Made by a program: the position numbers and the translations under genes
Source of the DNA: Acidobacteriaceae bacterium UBA1795
Lineage (GTDB): Bacteria > Acidobacteriota > Terriglobia > Terriglobales > Acidobacteriaceae
NCBI GenBank assembly: GCA_002314435.1
Contig: DCFV01000050.1
Coordinates: 1 to 20,579 of the forward strand
DNA length: 20,579 nucleotides
Direction: 5' to 3'
The notes under the pieces: model-generated
The model's input: only the letters and a program-made list of their open reading frames with translations
What the model was told of the DNA's origin: nothing
The model's database searches: none
Shown here: in pieces, positions 8,024 through 14,005 of the stretch
Layout: each line of letters starts with the position of its first letter
Numbering within the stretch: the first letter of the stretch is position 1

Positions 8024-8062
8024 AAAAAGGCAGGCGGAGCCTTCCCAGTAAGACTCCGCCTG
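8024..8062 (-). terminator. Rho-independent terminator between convergent genes
   Basis: A perfect 9-bp stem (CAGGCGGAG at 8031-8039 with CTCCGCCTG at 8054-8062) and a 14-nt loop sit between two convergent genes. On the minus strand the stem is followed by CCTTTTTG, so it is best oriented to end the DUF4097 gene. It may also slow transcripts from the phosphatase gene. Confidence 0.72.
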
Positions 8063-8093
8063 AGGAACAAACCTGTGGGGCGATGAGCGCCGC

Positions 8094-8930
8094 CTAGTGA
8101 ATGTGAATGTCGCCCGAACCGCTCTCGATGCGGACCGTGGGGCCGCCGCCGTGTACCTTGCCGGTGACGTGATGGCGGTTCACGGAGCCCTGCACGGCCA
8201 TCTCCTGATCGGTGTGGACGTTGCCGGAGCCGGTGGAGGCATCGAGGGTGAAGCCAGTGCTGCCGGGCCAGAACTCAATGGAGCCTGAGCCGGTTTCGAG
8301 CTTCCAGTCCATGGTGGGTGTGCCAGTCACTTTGATGTCGCCCGAGCCGGTGCCTGCGCGCAGGCCGCCGCGCAGGTCGCGCAATTCGATGTTGCCTGAG
8401 CCGGTTTGCGCGCGTACGTCGCCCTGACCCGTTTGCTCGATGGTGATGTTACCGGAGCCGGTATTCGCGGTGAAGCCGTTGCGCAGGCCGGTGGCGCGGA
8501 TGTCGCCAGAGCCGGTGGAGAGCTTGGCGTTGTCGCCCACGCCCTCAATGGTGAGATTGCCCGATCCGGAACTGGCTTCCAGGAAGGAGTCAGCCGGGGC
8601 CTGGATTTCGTAATCGATGCTGATGTTGTGCAGGTTCTCGTGGTGCGAGCCGATGCGGATGATGTTGCCCGTCTGCTCGATAGGCGGGTGCGCTGCGACT
8701 TCTCGCACGCGCTCGTCGTTATTCTGGCCCCAGCCGGACTTGACCCGGCCGAAGACGTGCACCTGATTGCCCGCGCCGTGGGTGATGTGGATATTGCCCG
8801 ATCCGGTCGAGACGTTGAGCTCGACACGGCCGCTGACGGAGAGGGTGCGTTCGAAGGTGGCTTCAGAGGCCAGTGCAGGCAGAGTGGCGAACGCCACGAA
8901 TGCCGCTGCTGCCAGAATCAGTCGTTTCAT
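8094..8930 (-). CDS. Secreted DUF4097-type beta-repeat protein
   Basis: A 278-residue protein with a signal peptide (MKRLILAAAAFVAFATLPALA-SE). The rest is a regular beta-repeat region, and at least nine copies of a T/S-GSG-N/D-I/V motif recur every 18-20 residues. Examples are STGSGNIHITHG, SSGSGNLTIEG, STGSGDIRATG, NTGSGNITIEQ and ETGSGSIEFWPG. The last copy, ESGSGDIHIH, ends the protein. This is the DUF4097 (putative adhesin) pattern and predicts a right-handed beta-helix-like or stacked-sheet fold outside the cytoplasm. The DNA shows matching GAGCCGGT-like repeats. Start: GAGG with a 5-nt spacer before ATG 8930. Function is unknown. DUF4097 proteins often occur near sensory or transport genes, and here the nearest same-strand gene is an HlyD-type adaptor 216 bp upstream. 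Adhesion is a family label rather than something shown here. Confidence 0.82.
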   Translation of the reverse strand: MKRLILAAAAFVAFATLPALASEATFERTLSVSGRVELNVSTGSGNIHITHGAGNQVHVFGRVKSGWGQNNDERVREVAAHPPIEQTGNIIRIGSHHENLHNISIDYEIQAPADSFLEASSGSGNLTIEGVGDNAKLSTGSGDIRATGLRNGFTANTGSGNITIEQTGQGDVRAQTGSGNIELRDLRGGLRAGTGSGDIKVTGTPTMDWKLETGSGSIEFWPGSTGFTLDASTGSGNVHTDQEMAVQGSVNRHHVTGKVHGGGPTVRIESGSGDIHIH

Positions 8931-9146
8931 ACGTTCCTCGATTCGATGCTCTTGCCGGTTCGTGGTTCGTAATCAATCGTTCACAGTGTCCGGCGAAAGG
9001 ATATGAAGCAATTGGTCTGCCAAAGGCACTTCACGCGAAACCTCAAGGGATACTGTATTTCGGCCTCTACGAGTGCGATGCGCGAGCGCTCTGGATTTGT
9101 CCGTTTCCGAACACCGCTGTGCGGAAGGGAACAGTGAATCAGGCAG

Positions 9147-10352
9147 TTATTGCTGTAGTACGACCTGATCGCCTTCCTTGAGTCCGCTGACGATTTCTGT
9201 GACCGAGCCGTTGGAGAGGCCGACTTTGACGGAGAGCTTACGCGTCCCTTCCTTCTGATTTTTGTCGGGCACATTGACGAATGCGTTCTTCTGGTTGTCG
9301 TAGGAGACGGCGTTCTCCGGCACGGTGAGCACACCTTTGTGTTCGTCGAGCAGGATTTCGGCGTTGGCTGTCATGTTGGCCTTCAACTCGCCGCCGGGGT
9401 TGTCGATGCTCACGCGCACCTCAAACGTAGTCACGTTGTCCTTCTCCACGCCGAGGGGGGCGATCTTGGTGACTTTGCCGTTGAAGACGCGGTCACGGAA
9501 GCTCTCCACCTTGATGCGCGCGGGCTGCCCCATGTAGACGTGGGCGATGTCAGCCTCGTCCACTTTGCCCTGCACGTAGACTTGGGTGGTGTCGCCTTCA
9601 GTCATCACCAGCGTCGCGGTGGAGCCTAGCACCAGGATGGAACTGACGGCGTCACCCATTTCCACGTCGCGCGAAAGAATCACGCCGTCCATTGGCGCGA
9701 CGATGGTGGTGTAGCCGAGCTGCTCTTCGTATTGGCTGAGACTGGCCTTGCTCTGCATGACCTGCGCACGGGCCTGCTTCAACTTGGCTGAATCGACGAG
9801 GATTTGCGCTTTGGCTGAGTCGCGCTTGTTGAGCGCGGCAAGATAGTCGCGGTTGGCGTTGTCCAGAGCCTGCTGGCTTACCACGCCCTGCTTCTGCATC
9901 TCGAGGTTGCGGTCGAGCGTGGCTTTATACATGGGCAGATCGGGCGCGGCGGCGTTCACCTTGTCCTGCTCGATGTTGGCCTCATAGGTTGCCACGTTGG
10001 CCTCGGCCCCGGCCAGTTGGGCGCGCTGCGCTTCCACCTGCGCGCGAATCTCCTGCTGATCGAGCTCGGCCAGCGGCTGACCCTTCTGTACGCGGTTGTT
10101 GATGTCGACGAACAGCTTCTCTACGATGCCGGAGGCCTTGGACTTGACCTCGACCTTGGTGATGGGCTGGATTTTGCCGGTGGCGACCACGGAGCGGGCT
10201 ACATCGCCGCGCTGCACCTTGGCCAGTCGGTTGGGGTCGATCTGCGAGCCCTTAACCATCCGCGCCGCCATCACGCCGAGGACGATGATCACCAGAAGGC
10301 CGGCGGAACCGAGCCAGATCCAGAACTTTCTGCTCTTCTTTGACGCAGCCAC
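9147..10352 (-). CDS. HlyD/MacA-type periplasmic adaptor (efflux membrane fusion protein)
   Basis: About 401 residues. It has a short basic cytoplasmic start (VAASKKSRKFW), one transmembrane anchor (WIWLGSAGLLVIIVLGVMA), a lipoyl/barrel-sandwich half (VVATGKIQPITKVEVKSKASG, then LAELDQQEIRAQVE), a long alpha-helical hairpin rich in Ala, Gln and Lys, the second lipoyl half (GYTTIVAPMDGVILSRDVE), a beta-barrel domain, and a membrane-proximal domain ending VSGLKEGDQVVLQQ. Such adaptors bridge an inner-membrane ABC or RND transporter to an outer-membrane channel, and the sequence is closest to MacA-like adaptors. Start choice: GTG at 10352 has GGAGG with a 5-nt spacer. The longer reading frame to 10424 lacks a ribosome binding site and has no family resemblance. 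No MacB-like ATPase or TolC-like gene is next to it, so its partner is unknown. Confidence 0.9.
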   Translation of the reverse strand: MAASKKSRKFWIWLGSAGLLVIIVLGVMAARMVKGSQIDPNRLAKVQRGDVARSVVATGKIQPITKVEVKSKASGIVEKLFVDINNRVQKGQPLAELDQQEIRAQVEAQRAQLAGAEANVATYEANIEQDKVNAAAPDLPMYKATLDRNLEMQKQGVVSQQALDNANRDYLAALNKRDSAKAQILVDSAKLKQARAQVMQSKASLSQYEEQLGYTTIVAPMDGVILSRDVEMGDAVSSILVLGSTATLVMTEGDTTQVYVQGKVDEADIAHVYMGQPARIKVESFRDRVFNGKVTKIAPLGVEKDNVTTFEVRVSIDNPGGELKANMTANAEILLDEHKGVLTVPENAVSYDNQKNAFVNVPDKNQKEGTRKLSVKVGLSNGSVTEIVSGLKEGDQVVLQQ

Positions 10353-10575
10353 TTGAGCCTCCAGATACGATTGCGCGAGCCGCACGGCTCCGAATAAAGG
10401 ATCGATCCGGCCGGCCTGGGGCACAGCTCAGATCCACAGGTCAGACGGGCCAGCAGTTCGGGAGTCACCGCACGGAGCCGCTGCGGGCCCGGCCGGACTG
10501 CTGTTCACTCCTCCATACGCAGGCGGCGTGGCATTGGTTCCACAGCAGGACGGATAAGTCCGGGGCTGCGTGCAA

Positions 10576-10584
10576 TGCTATGCT
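10576..10584 (+). promoter_or_regulatory. Extended -10 element of the CorC-family gene
   Basis: TGCTATGCT fits the extended -10 pattern TGnTAnnnT and ends 10 nt before the ATG at 10595. This favours the 10595 start, because the in-frame ATG at 10580 falls inside the element. The mRNA leader would be only a few nucleotides long. Confidence 0.4.
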
Positions 10585-10594
10585 CACAGGCGAG

Positions 10595-12016
10595 ATGCAC
10601 GGTTTGCCGCTGCTGCAATTCGTCGCTGTGGCTGGGCTGATCCTGGTGAACGCCTTCTTTGTGGCGGCGGAGTTCGCTCTGGTGAGCGTGCGCGACACGC
10701 GCATGGAGCAGATGGCCGCCGCGGGGGTACCCGGGGCGCGCGCCGTTCGCCGACTGCAGAAGGACTTGGAAGACTTTTTGCCGGCCGTACAACTGGGCGT
10801 GACGCTCTGCTCGCTGGCGCTGGGCTGGATTGGCGAGCCGCTCGCGGCCACGCTTCTCTACGGCTGGCTTCAGCTGCTGCCCACAATCTCTGCCCATGCA
10901 CAGGTTTATGCCCACCTCGCGGCAGTGGCGTTGAGCTTTGCCTTCATTACCTATATGGAGGTGCTGGTGGGAGAGCTGGTGCCCAAGTCGCTGGCGCTGC
11001 GGCGGGCAGAGGCGCTGGCGGTGGCCGTGGCGCCACCGATGCTGGTGTTCATGGCGCTAGCGCGGCCGGCGGTACGCTTTTTGCGCAACTCGGCGGCGCT
11101 GGTGCTGCGCGGATTTGATGTGCCCATGAGCGAGCGTTCCGCCGTGCACTCGCCGGAAGAGCTGAAGATGATTGCTACAGCGGCGCGTCGCCTTGGCGTG
11201 CTGCCGGTCTATCAGGAGACGCTAGTGCATCGCGCGTTGGAGCTGGACGACGTGCCGGTGCGCGAGATCATGACTCCGCGGCAGAAGATTTTCGCCCTGC
11301 CCTCGGACATGCCGGTGGAGGAGGCCAGCGCGCTGGTGATTGATCACATGCACTCGCGCGTGCCGGTGTACGACGAGGCCCGCGGGCCGGAGCACATTGT
11401 GGGTGTTGTCTACTCGAAGGACCTGGCGCGGCTCATGTTCTTCCGGCCCTCTGGCCAGCGGATTGCCGGCCGCACGGTGGCGGCCGAGCGGCAGGGACCG
11501 GCGGTGGTGCAGCTGAGGCTGAGCCAGGTAATGCGCGACGTGCTGGTGGCTCCGGAGACCAAGACCGTGCTGGACTTGATCCGCGACTTTCAGCAGCGGC
11601 GGCGGCAGATGGCCATTGTGGTGGACGAATACGGCTCAACGGTGGGACTGGTGACGGCGGAGGACGCCATTGAACAGCTGACCGGCGAACTGGAGGACGA
11701 GTTTGACGACCCGGCACGGCCGGTGCTGGCCACGGCCAGCGGCGTGCTGCTGTTGGACGGTGGCGCCAACTTGCGCGACCTAGAGACGCAGATGCAATGG
11801 AGCTTGCCCCGTGAGGGTGGTGTGGAGACTCTGGCCGGGTTTCTGCTAACGCGCCTGGGACACATTCCCAAGAACGGCGAGAGTGTCGACTATGAGGAAC
11901 GACGCCTGACGGTGGTGGAGATGGAAGGGCGGCGGATCAGCAAGGTGCGCGTGGAGCCGTTGTGGACGAAAGCCGCCCGGACTGGAACAGATGAAGGCGG
12001 AAAGACTGATGCATAA
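10595..12016 (+). CDS. CorC/HlyC family membrane protein (CNNM/DUF21 + CBS pair + CorC_HlyC domain)
   Basis: A protein of about 473 residues. The N-terminal DUF21/CNNM region contains around four membrane segments (FVAVAGLILVNAFFVAAEFA; AVQLGVTLCSLALGWI; AAVALSFAFITYMEVLVG; LAVAVAPPMLVFMALARPA). It includes the conserved AEFALV and GELVPKSLALRRAE motifs. A CBS pair follows (DVPVREIMTPRQKIFALP ... SRVPVYDE ... IVGVVYSKDL; VVDEYGSTVGLVTAEDAIEQ). The C-terminal CorC_HlyC domain has VETLAGFLLTRLGHIPKNGE. The family is implicated in divalent-metal (Mg2+/Co2+) efflux or homeostasis, and the old name hemolysin is misleading. Several longer in-frame starts back to 10340 are rejected because that stretch has no family similarity. 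It lies directly upstream of the coiled-coil gene array, separated by 126 bp, and nothing links them functionally. Confidence 0.92.
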   Translation: MHGLPLLQFVAVAGLILVNAFFVAAEFALVSVRDTRMEQMAAAGVPGARAVRRLQKDLEDFLPAVQLGVTLCSLALGWIGEPLAATLLYGWLQLLPTISAHAQVYAHLAAVALSFAFITYMEVLVGELVPKSLALRRAEALAVAVAPPMLVFMALARPAVRFLRNSAALVLRGFDVPMSERSAVHSPEELKMIATAARRLGVLPVYQETLVHRALELDDVPVREIMTPRQKIFALPSDMPVEEASALVIDHMHSRVPVYDEARGPEHIVGVVYSKDLARLMFFRPSGQRIAGRTVAAERQGPAVVQLRLSQVMRDVLVAPETKTVLDLIRDFQQRRRQMAIVVDEYGSTVGLVTAEDAIEQLTGELEDEFDDPARPVLATASGVLLLDGGANLRDLETQMQWSLPREGGVETLAGFLLTRLGHIPKNGESVDYEERRLTVVEMEGRRISKVRVEPLWTKAARTGTDEGGKTDA

Positions 12017-12048
12017 GGACTTGGCGCTGACTGATCGTCTTGGGCCTC

Positions 12049-12083
12049 ATTACTTTAGTCAGATTAAAGGTAAATTACTTTAG
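12049..12083 (+). repeat. Direct repeat ATTACTTTAG upstream of the first array gene
   Basis: ATTACTTTAG occurs at 12049-12058 and again at 12074-12083, 25 bp apart. It lies in an AT-rich stretch just ahead of the presumed promoter of the first array gene. It looks like a pair of protein-binding sites, but no regulator can be named. Confidence 0.4.
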
Positions 12084-12103
12084 ATTTTTCTCTCCGGCGA
12101 ACG

Positions 12104-12112
12104 TGTTACGCT
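12104..12112 (+). promoter_or_regulatory. Extended -10 element of array gene 1
   Basis: TGTTACGCT fits TGnTAnnnT and lies 30 nt before the ATG at 12143. TTGGAG at 12132-12137 serves as ribosome binding site. The same TGnTAnnCT form precedes array genes 2 and 3. Confidence 0.4.
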
Positions 12113-12142
12113 ACGCGGCAAGGGAAATCCATTGGAGAACTC

Positions 12143-12487
12143 ATGAGGCAGGACGTATTTGTTGTCGCCTACCAGGAAGCACGGTCTGAACTTCTCGATA
12201 TAACCAGCAAATTTGAACAACTTCGCCAGCGCAAAGAGCGCCTGGAAGGGGTAGTTGTTGCCCTAGGGCCGATGCTGGGCATCGCTGCTTCGGCTTCGGC
12301 CCTGGCGAAGTCCGCAGTGCCGGTACCAGTGGCTGAAGGTACCACTCAACCCGCCTATACGTTTAATCAAGTGGCTGCTCCTGAACAAGATGAGGAGAGC
12401 GCGACTACCGATCCGTTTCAGCAGCGGCTGCGCAATGCGCTGAAGTTCAGCAGTCCGCGGCATGAAGGACTACGGAACGCGATGTAG
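12143..12487 (+). CDS. Array gene 1: small coiled-coil protein of unrecognised family
   Basis: I do not recognise a named family. The 114-residue protein has no signal peptide or membrane segment and should be cytosolic. Residues 1-44 (MRQDVFVVAYQEARSELLDI... FEQLRQRKERLE...VVVALGPM) are homologous to three further genes downstream: 25 of 44 positions are identical to array gene 4. Hydrophobic residues fall in a heptad series (Y10, A13, L17, I20, F24, L27, L34, V38, L41), predicting a coiled coil. Then comes a low-complexity linker containing PVPVAE and an acidic run (EQDEES). The tail is DPFQQRLRNALKFSS, matching the DPFxRRhxN motif of genes 2 and 4. The ribosome binding site TTGGAG is 5 nt from ATG. 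It is the most divergent member of the array. Confidence 0.8.
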   Translation: MRQDVFVVAYQEARSELLDITSKFEQLRQRKERLEGVVVALGPMLGIAASASALAKSAVPVPVAEGTTQPAYTFNQVAAPEQDEESATTDPFQQRLRNALKFSSPRHEGLRNAM

Positions 12488-12563
12488 ATTCATCCGTACC
12501 TTGCAGGACCTTCTCCCGGTCTTCCCTCTATTCCGGCTGGTCCTACTCCGGCATCCTATTCAG

Positions 12564-12599
12564 TAACCCGCTTAGGTTATCGATTAACCCACCTAGGTT
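12564..12599 (+). promoter_or_regulatory. Twin operator-like palindromes upstream of array gene 2
   Basis: Two copies of a 15-bp element, TAACCCGCTTAGGTT (12564-12578) and TAACCCACCTAGGTT (12585-12599), lie 21 bp apart, two helical turns. Each is itself an AACC-N6-GGTT inverted repeat. This is the geometry expected for two regulator dimers bound on the same face of the DNA, centred about 50-70 bp upstream of the -35. The regulator is unknown. Confidence 0.55.
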
Positions 12600-12610
12600 G
12601 TCATTACCTT

Positions 12611-12624
12611 TGTACTTCAGTACA
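12611..12624 (+). promoter_or_regulatory. Perfect palindrome TGTACT-TC-AGTACA upstream of array gene 2
   Basis: A 6+2+6 perfect inverted repeat ends 14 bp before the -35 hexamer of array gene 2. It is probably a binding site for a dimeric transcription factor distinct from the twin AACC/GGTT sites just upstream. Confidence 0.5.
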
Positions 12625-12638
12625 GATTACGACAAGTC

Positions 12639-12666
12639 TTGACGTTTGAATCTTCAGTGCTACTCT
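12639..12666 (+). promoter_or_regulatory. Promoter of array gene 2
   Basis: TTGACG (12639-12644), a 16-bp spacer, and TACTCT (12661-12666) preceded by TGC, giving an extended -10 (TGCTACTCT). It is the best sigma70-like promoter I see in the window. The ATG at 12684 follows 17 nt after the -10, with CTGGAG as ribosome binding site, so the leader is very short. Confidence 0.6.
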
Positions 12667-12683
12667 AAGCCCCTGGAGTAACC

Positions 12684-13094
12684 ATGACACAGGACACCTA
12701 TCGATTCGCCTACGATGAAGCCAATGCGGAACTGCAGGAGATTCTGAACCAGTTTGAGAAGTTGCGGCTCCGCAAAACGCAGATGGAACTGGTCGTAGAG
12801 GCGTTGCAGCCTCTGCTGTCCGATGTTCCTCAGATCACGATAGCGGCGGCCGTGCGGGAACCCGAATCTGCGCCTTTCCTGGTGCAGCAGACCGCGGAGA
12901 TCGCACCAGCGCCCATGACTCAAGCTGAGCCCGTACCCGTGCCGGTTGCCGAGGCCTACGAGGAGCCGGAAATGGTTGAGGAGTCCTCTGATCCCTTCCA
13001 GCGCCGGATCGACAATGCTCTGCGCCAGGGCTTTGGCGGCCGGGACTCTCGGGTTCTGTCGCTTGGACTGAACGGCCTGCTGACCCGCGCATAA
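12684..13094 (+). CDS. Array gene 2: small coiled-coil protein of unrecognised family
   Basis: A 136-residue cytosolic protein and paralogue of its three neighbours (29 of 44 N-terminal positions identical to array gene 4). Residues 1-44 run MTQDTYRFAYDEANAEL...FEKLRLRKTQMELVVEALQPL with the same heptad spacing of hydrophobic residues. The middle is a variable Pro/Val/Ala/Glu-rich linker of about 60 residues that contains EPVPVPVAE, followed by an acidic patch (EEPEMVEESS). The tail DPFQRRIDNALRQGFGG carries the shared DPFxRRhxN motif, then about 20 further residues ending in LLTRA. It has its own promoter and two sets of operator-like palindromes upstream. The ribosome binding site is CTGGAG, 6 nt before the ATG. 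No function is known, and an assembly or adaptor role is a guess from the coiled coil and docking-like tail. Confidence 0.82.
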   Translation: MTQDTYRFAYDEANAELQEILNQFEKLRLRKTQMELVVEALQPLLSDVPQITIAAAVREPESAPFLVQQTAEIAPAPMTQAEPVPVPVAEAYEEPEMVEESSDPFQRRIDNALRQGFGGRDSRVLSLGLNGLLTRA

Positions 13095-13169
13095 GACGGA
13101 GTGCAGAAGGAAACGTGGGAGCGAAGTGCGTGCGCGGAGGTTGGCAGTAGCGGCTCGCACAGCACCCGC

Positions 13170-13275
13170 TCTGGCCGGGAAGCGGCCAGAAAGCCCGGAG
13201 ACAGACTGCCGGGCGGAACAGGAAGGGCCCTGCCAGGAAGGCAGGAACAACCTGGTTGTAAACCGCCTGGGGCGG
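13170..13275 (+). other. Hairpin-rich non-coding segment between array genes 2 and 3
   Basis: Five perfect inverted repeats follow one another: TCTGGCC/GGCCAGA (13170-13190), GCCCGG/CCGGGC (13193-13214), CCTGCC/GGCAGG (13229-13245), ACAACC-T-GGTTGT (13247-13259) and CCGCC/GGCGG (13263-13275). Such a string of short GC-rich stems over about 105 nt suggests a structured RNA or a cluster of REP-like elements. I recognise no known RNA family. Confidence 0.4.
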
Positions 13276-13331
13276 GTAAATATCGGAAGTTCGAATTGAA
13301 TGGAGTAACGGAAAAGTTGTAGCCAGATTTC

Positions 13332-13347
13332 TCAAATCCAAATTTGA
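13332..13347 (+). promoter_or_regulatory. Operator-like palindrome TCAAAT-CCAA-ATTTGA of array gene 3
   Basis: A perfect 6+4+6 inverted repeat occupies the place where the -35 of array gene 3 should be, 7 bp ahead of its -10. A bound dimer there would block RNA polymerase, so it is a good repressor-site candidate. The sequence differs from the palindromes of array gene 2. Confidence 0.5.
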
Positions 13348-13351
13348 TGCG

Positions 13352-13360
13352 TGCTAGACT
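13352..13360 (+). promoter_or_regulatory. Extended -10 element of array gene 3
   Basis: TGCTAGACT fits TGnTAnnnT, 18 nt before the ATG at 13379, with GGGAGGG as ribosome binding site in between. Spacing and sequence closely match array gene 2 (TGCTACTCT, 17 nt). Confidence 0.5.
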
Positions 13361-13378
13361 ACCGGCCTGGGAGGGTCC

Positions 13379-13579
13379 ATGAAAGAGGAAGTGTATCGTT
13401 TTGCCTTTGATGAGGCGAATGCGGAACTATCGCAGATCGTGGGTGAGTTTGAGCAGCTGCGGATGCGGAAAGATCGCATTGAGAAGGTCGTTGAAGCCTT
13501 GAAGCCGCTGGCTGGCGGCGACGTGCAGGGCGCACCGGCAGAGCGCAAGAGCAGTGATGCTCCAACTTATTCGTACTAA
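13379..13579 (+). CDS. Array gene 3: short coiled-coil paralogue lacking the DPF tail
   Basis: A 66-residue protein consisting almost only of the shared N-terminal domain (MKEEVYRFAFDEANAEL...FEQLRMRKDRIEKVVEALKPL). It is identical to array gene 4 at 35 of 44 positions. About 20 residues follow (AGGDVQGAPAERKSSD...), ending TYSY. The linker and the DPFxRR tail of genes 1, 2 and 4 are missing. I found no DPF-encoding sequence in other frames after the stop, so this is either a natural short form or a copy that lost its end. The ribosome binding site GGGAGGG and an extended -10 are intact, so it is probably expressed. A domain-only paralogue could act as a capping or dominant-negative partner for the longer coiled coils, which is inference. 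Confidence 0.75.
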   Translation: MKEEVYRFAFDEANAELSQIVGEFEQLRMRKDRIEKVVEALKPLAGGDVQGAPAERKSSDAPTYSY

Positions 13580-14005
13580 CTAATCAAGTCGCACGTTAGA
13601 TTGCTTCCCCGTATCCCTGCCCGCATGGGCAGGAGGATCCAACTGGTTTCTACGGAATCCCCGTTCTGCAGCGCGCCCCGGTTCGCATTCCGAGCGCGCA
13701 AGGACACGTAGGGCCGACTTCTTTTGTGCCCAATCAAGCCCTCGATGACGCTTTTTAGGAGGGTCAGCGCCGCTGGCGGCGTGGAGCCGCTACGGATGTG
13801 CGTGCAGGAGGACAGGTTTTTTGTGTGGGGGTAAGGTTACCGGACCGACCCAACGTTATGGGCCAAGTGTGACCATTTTCTGATTTTCTCCTCAGGCAAC
13901 TGGAAGACAATGAAGCTGGTGCCAGTACGAGGAGCTCCCTGAAAGTGCGGGTAAATCTCAATGCCTGCGGTTTCATCCACGTGAGTCTGGCCGCCTGGAG
14001 CGAAC
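13580..14005. other. 426-bp spacer between array genes 3 and 4
   Basis: No convincing gene. It holds a perfect hairpin CCTGCCC-GCAT-GGGCAGG (13616-13633) just after gene 3, with no T run behind it. There is a spaced GCGCGC pair (13671-13676 and 13694-13699) and a compact GC palindrome around 13768-13781 (CGCCGC-TG-GCGGCG). GGTAA-GG-TTACC lies at 13830-13841. The part after about 13890 leads to gene 4. A GTGAGTCT at 13981-13988 lies 17 nt before its ATG, resembling the -10 region of genes 2 and 3 but one base short. The spacer is long for a bacterium and may hold regulatory or RNA elements. Confidence 0.4.

Noticed and set aside
9003..9137. Possible 44-aa ORF upstream of the DUF4097 gene on the plus strand
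   Set aside because: The purine-rich stretch is too close to the ATG to serve as a ribosome binding site and the translation has no recognisable feature.
10340..10594. N-terminal extension of the CorC-family frame
   Set aside because: No membrane or family similarity, it overlaps the divergent adaptor gene start, and a -10 element plus the conserved first helix place the start near 10595.
12564..12624. Repeats upstream of array gene 2 considered as a CRISPR or iteron origin
   Set aside because: There are only two 15-bp copies, no unique spacers, no cas or replication gene nearby, and the spacing fits an operator better.
13101..13322. 73-codon frame between array genes 2 and 3
   Set aside because: It is made of the hairpin-rich spacer, has a GTG start without a ribosome binding site, and lacks the coiled-coil domain of its neighbours.
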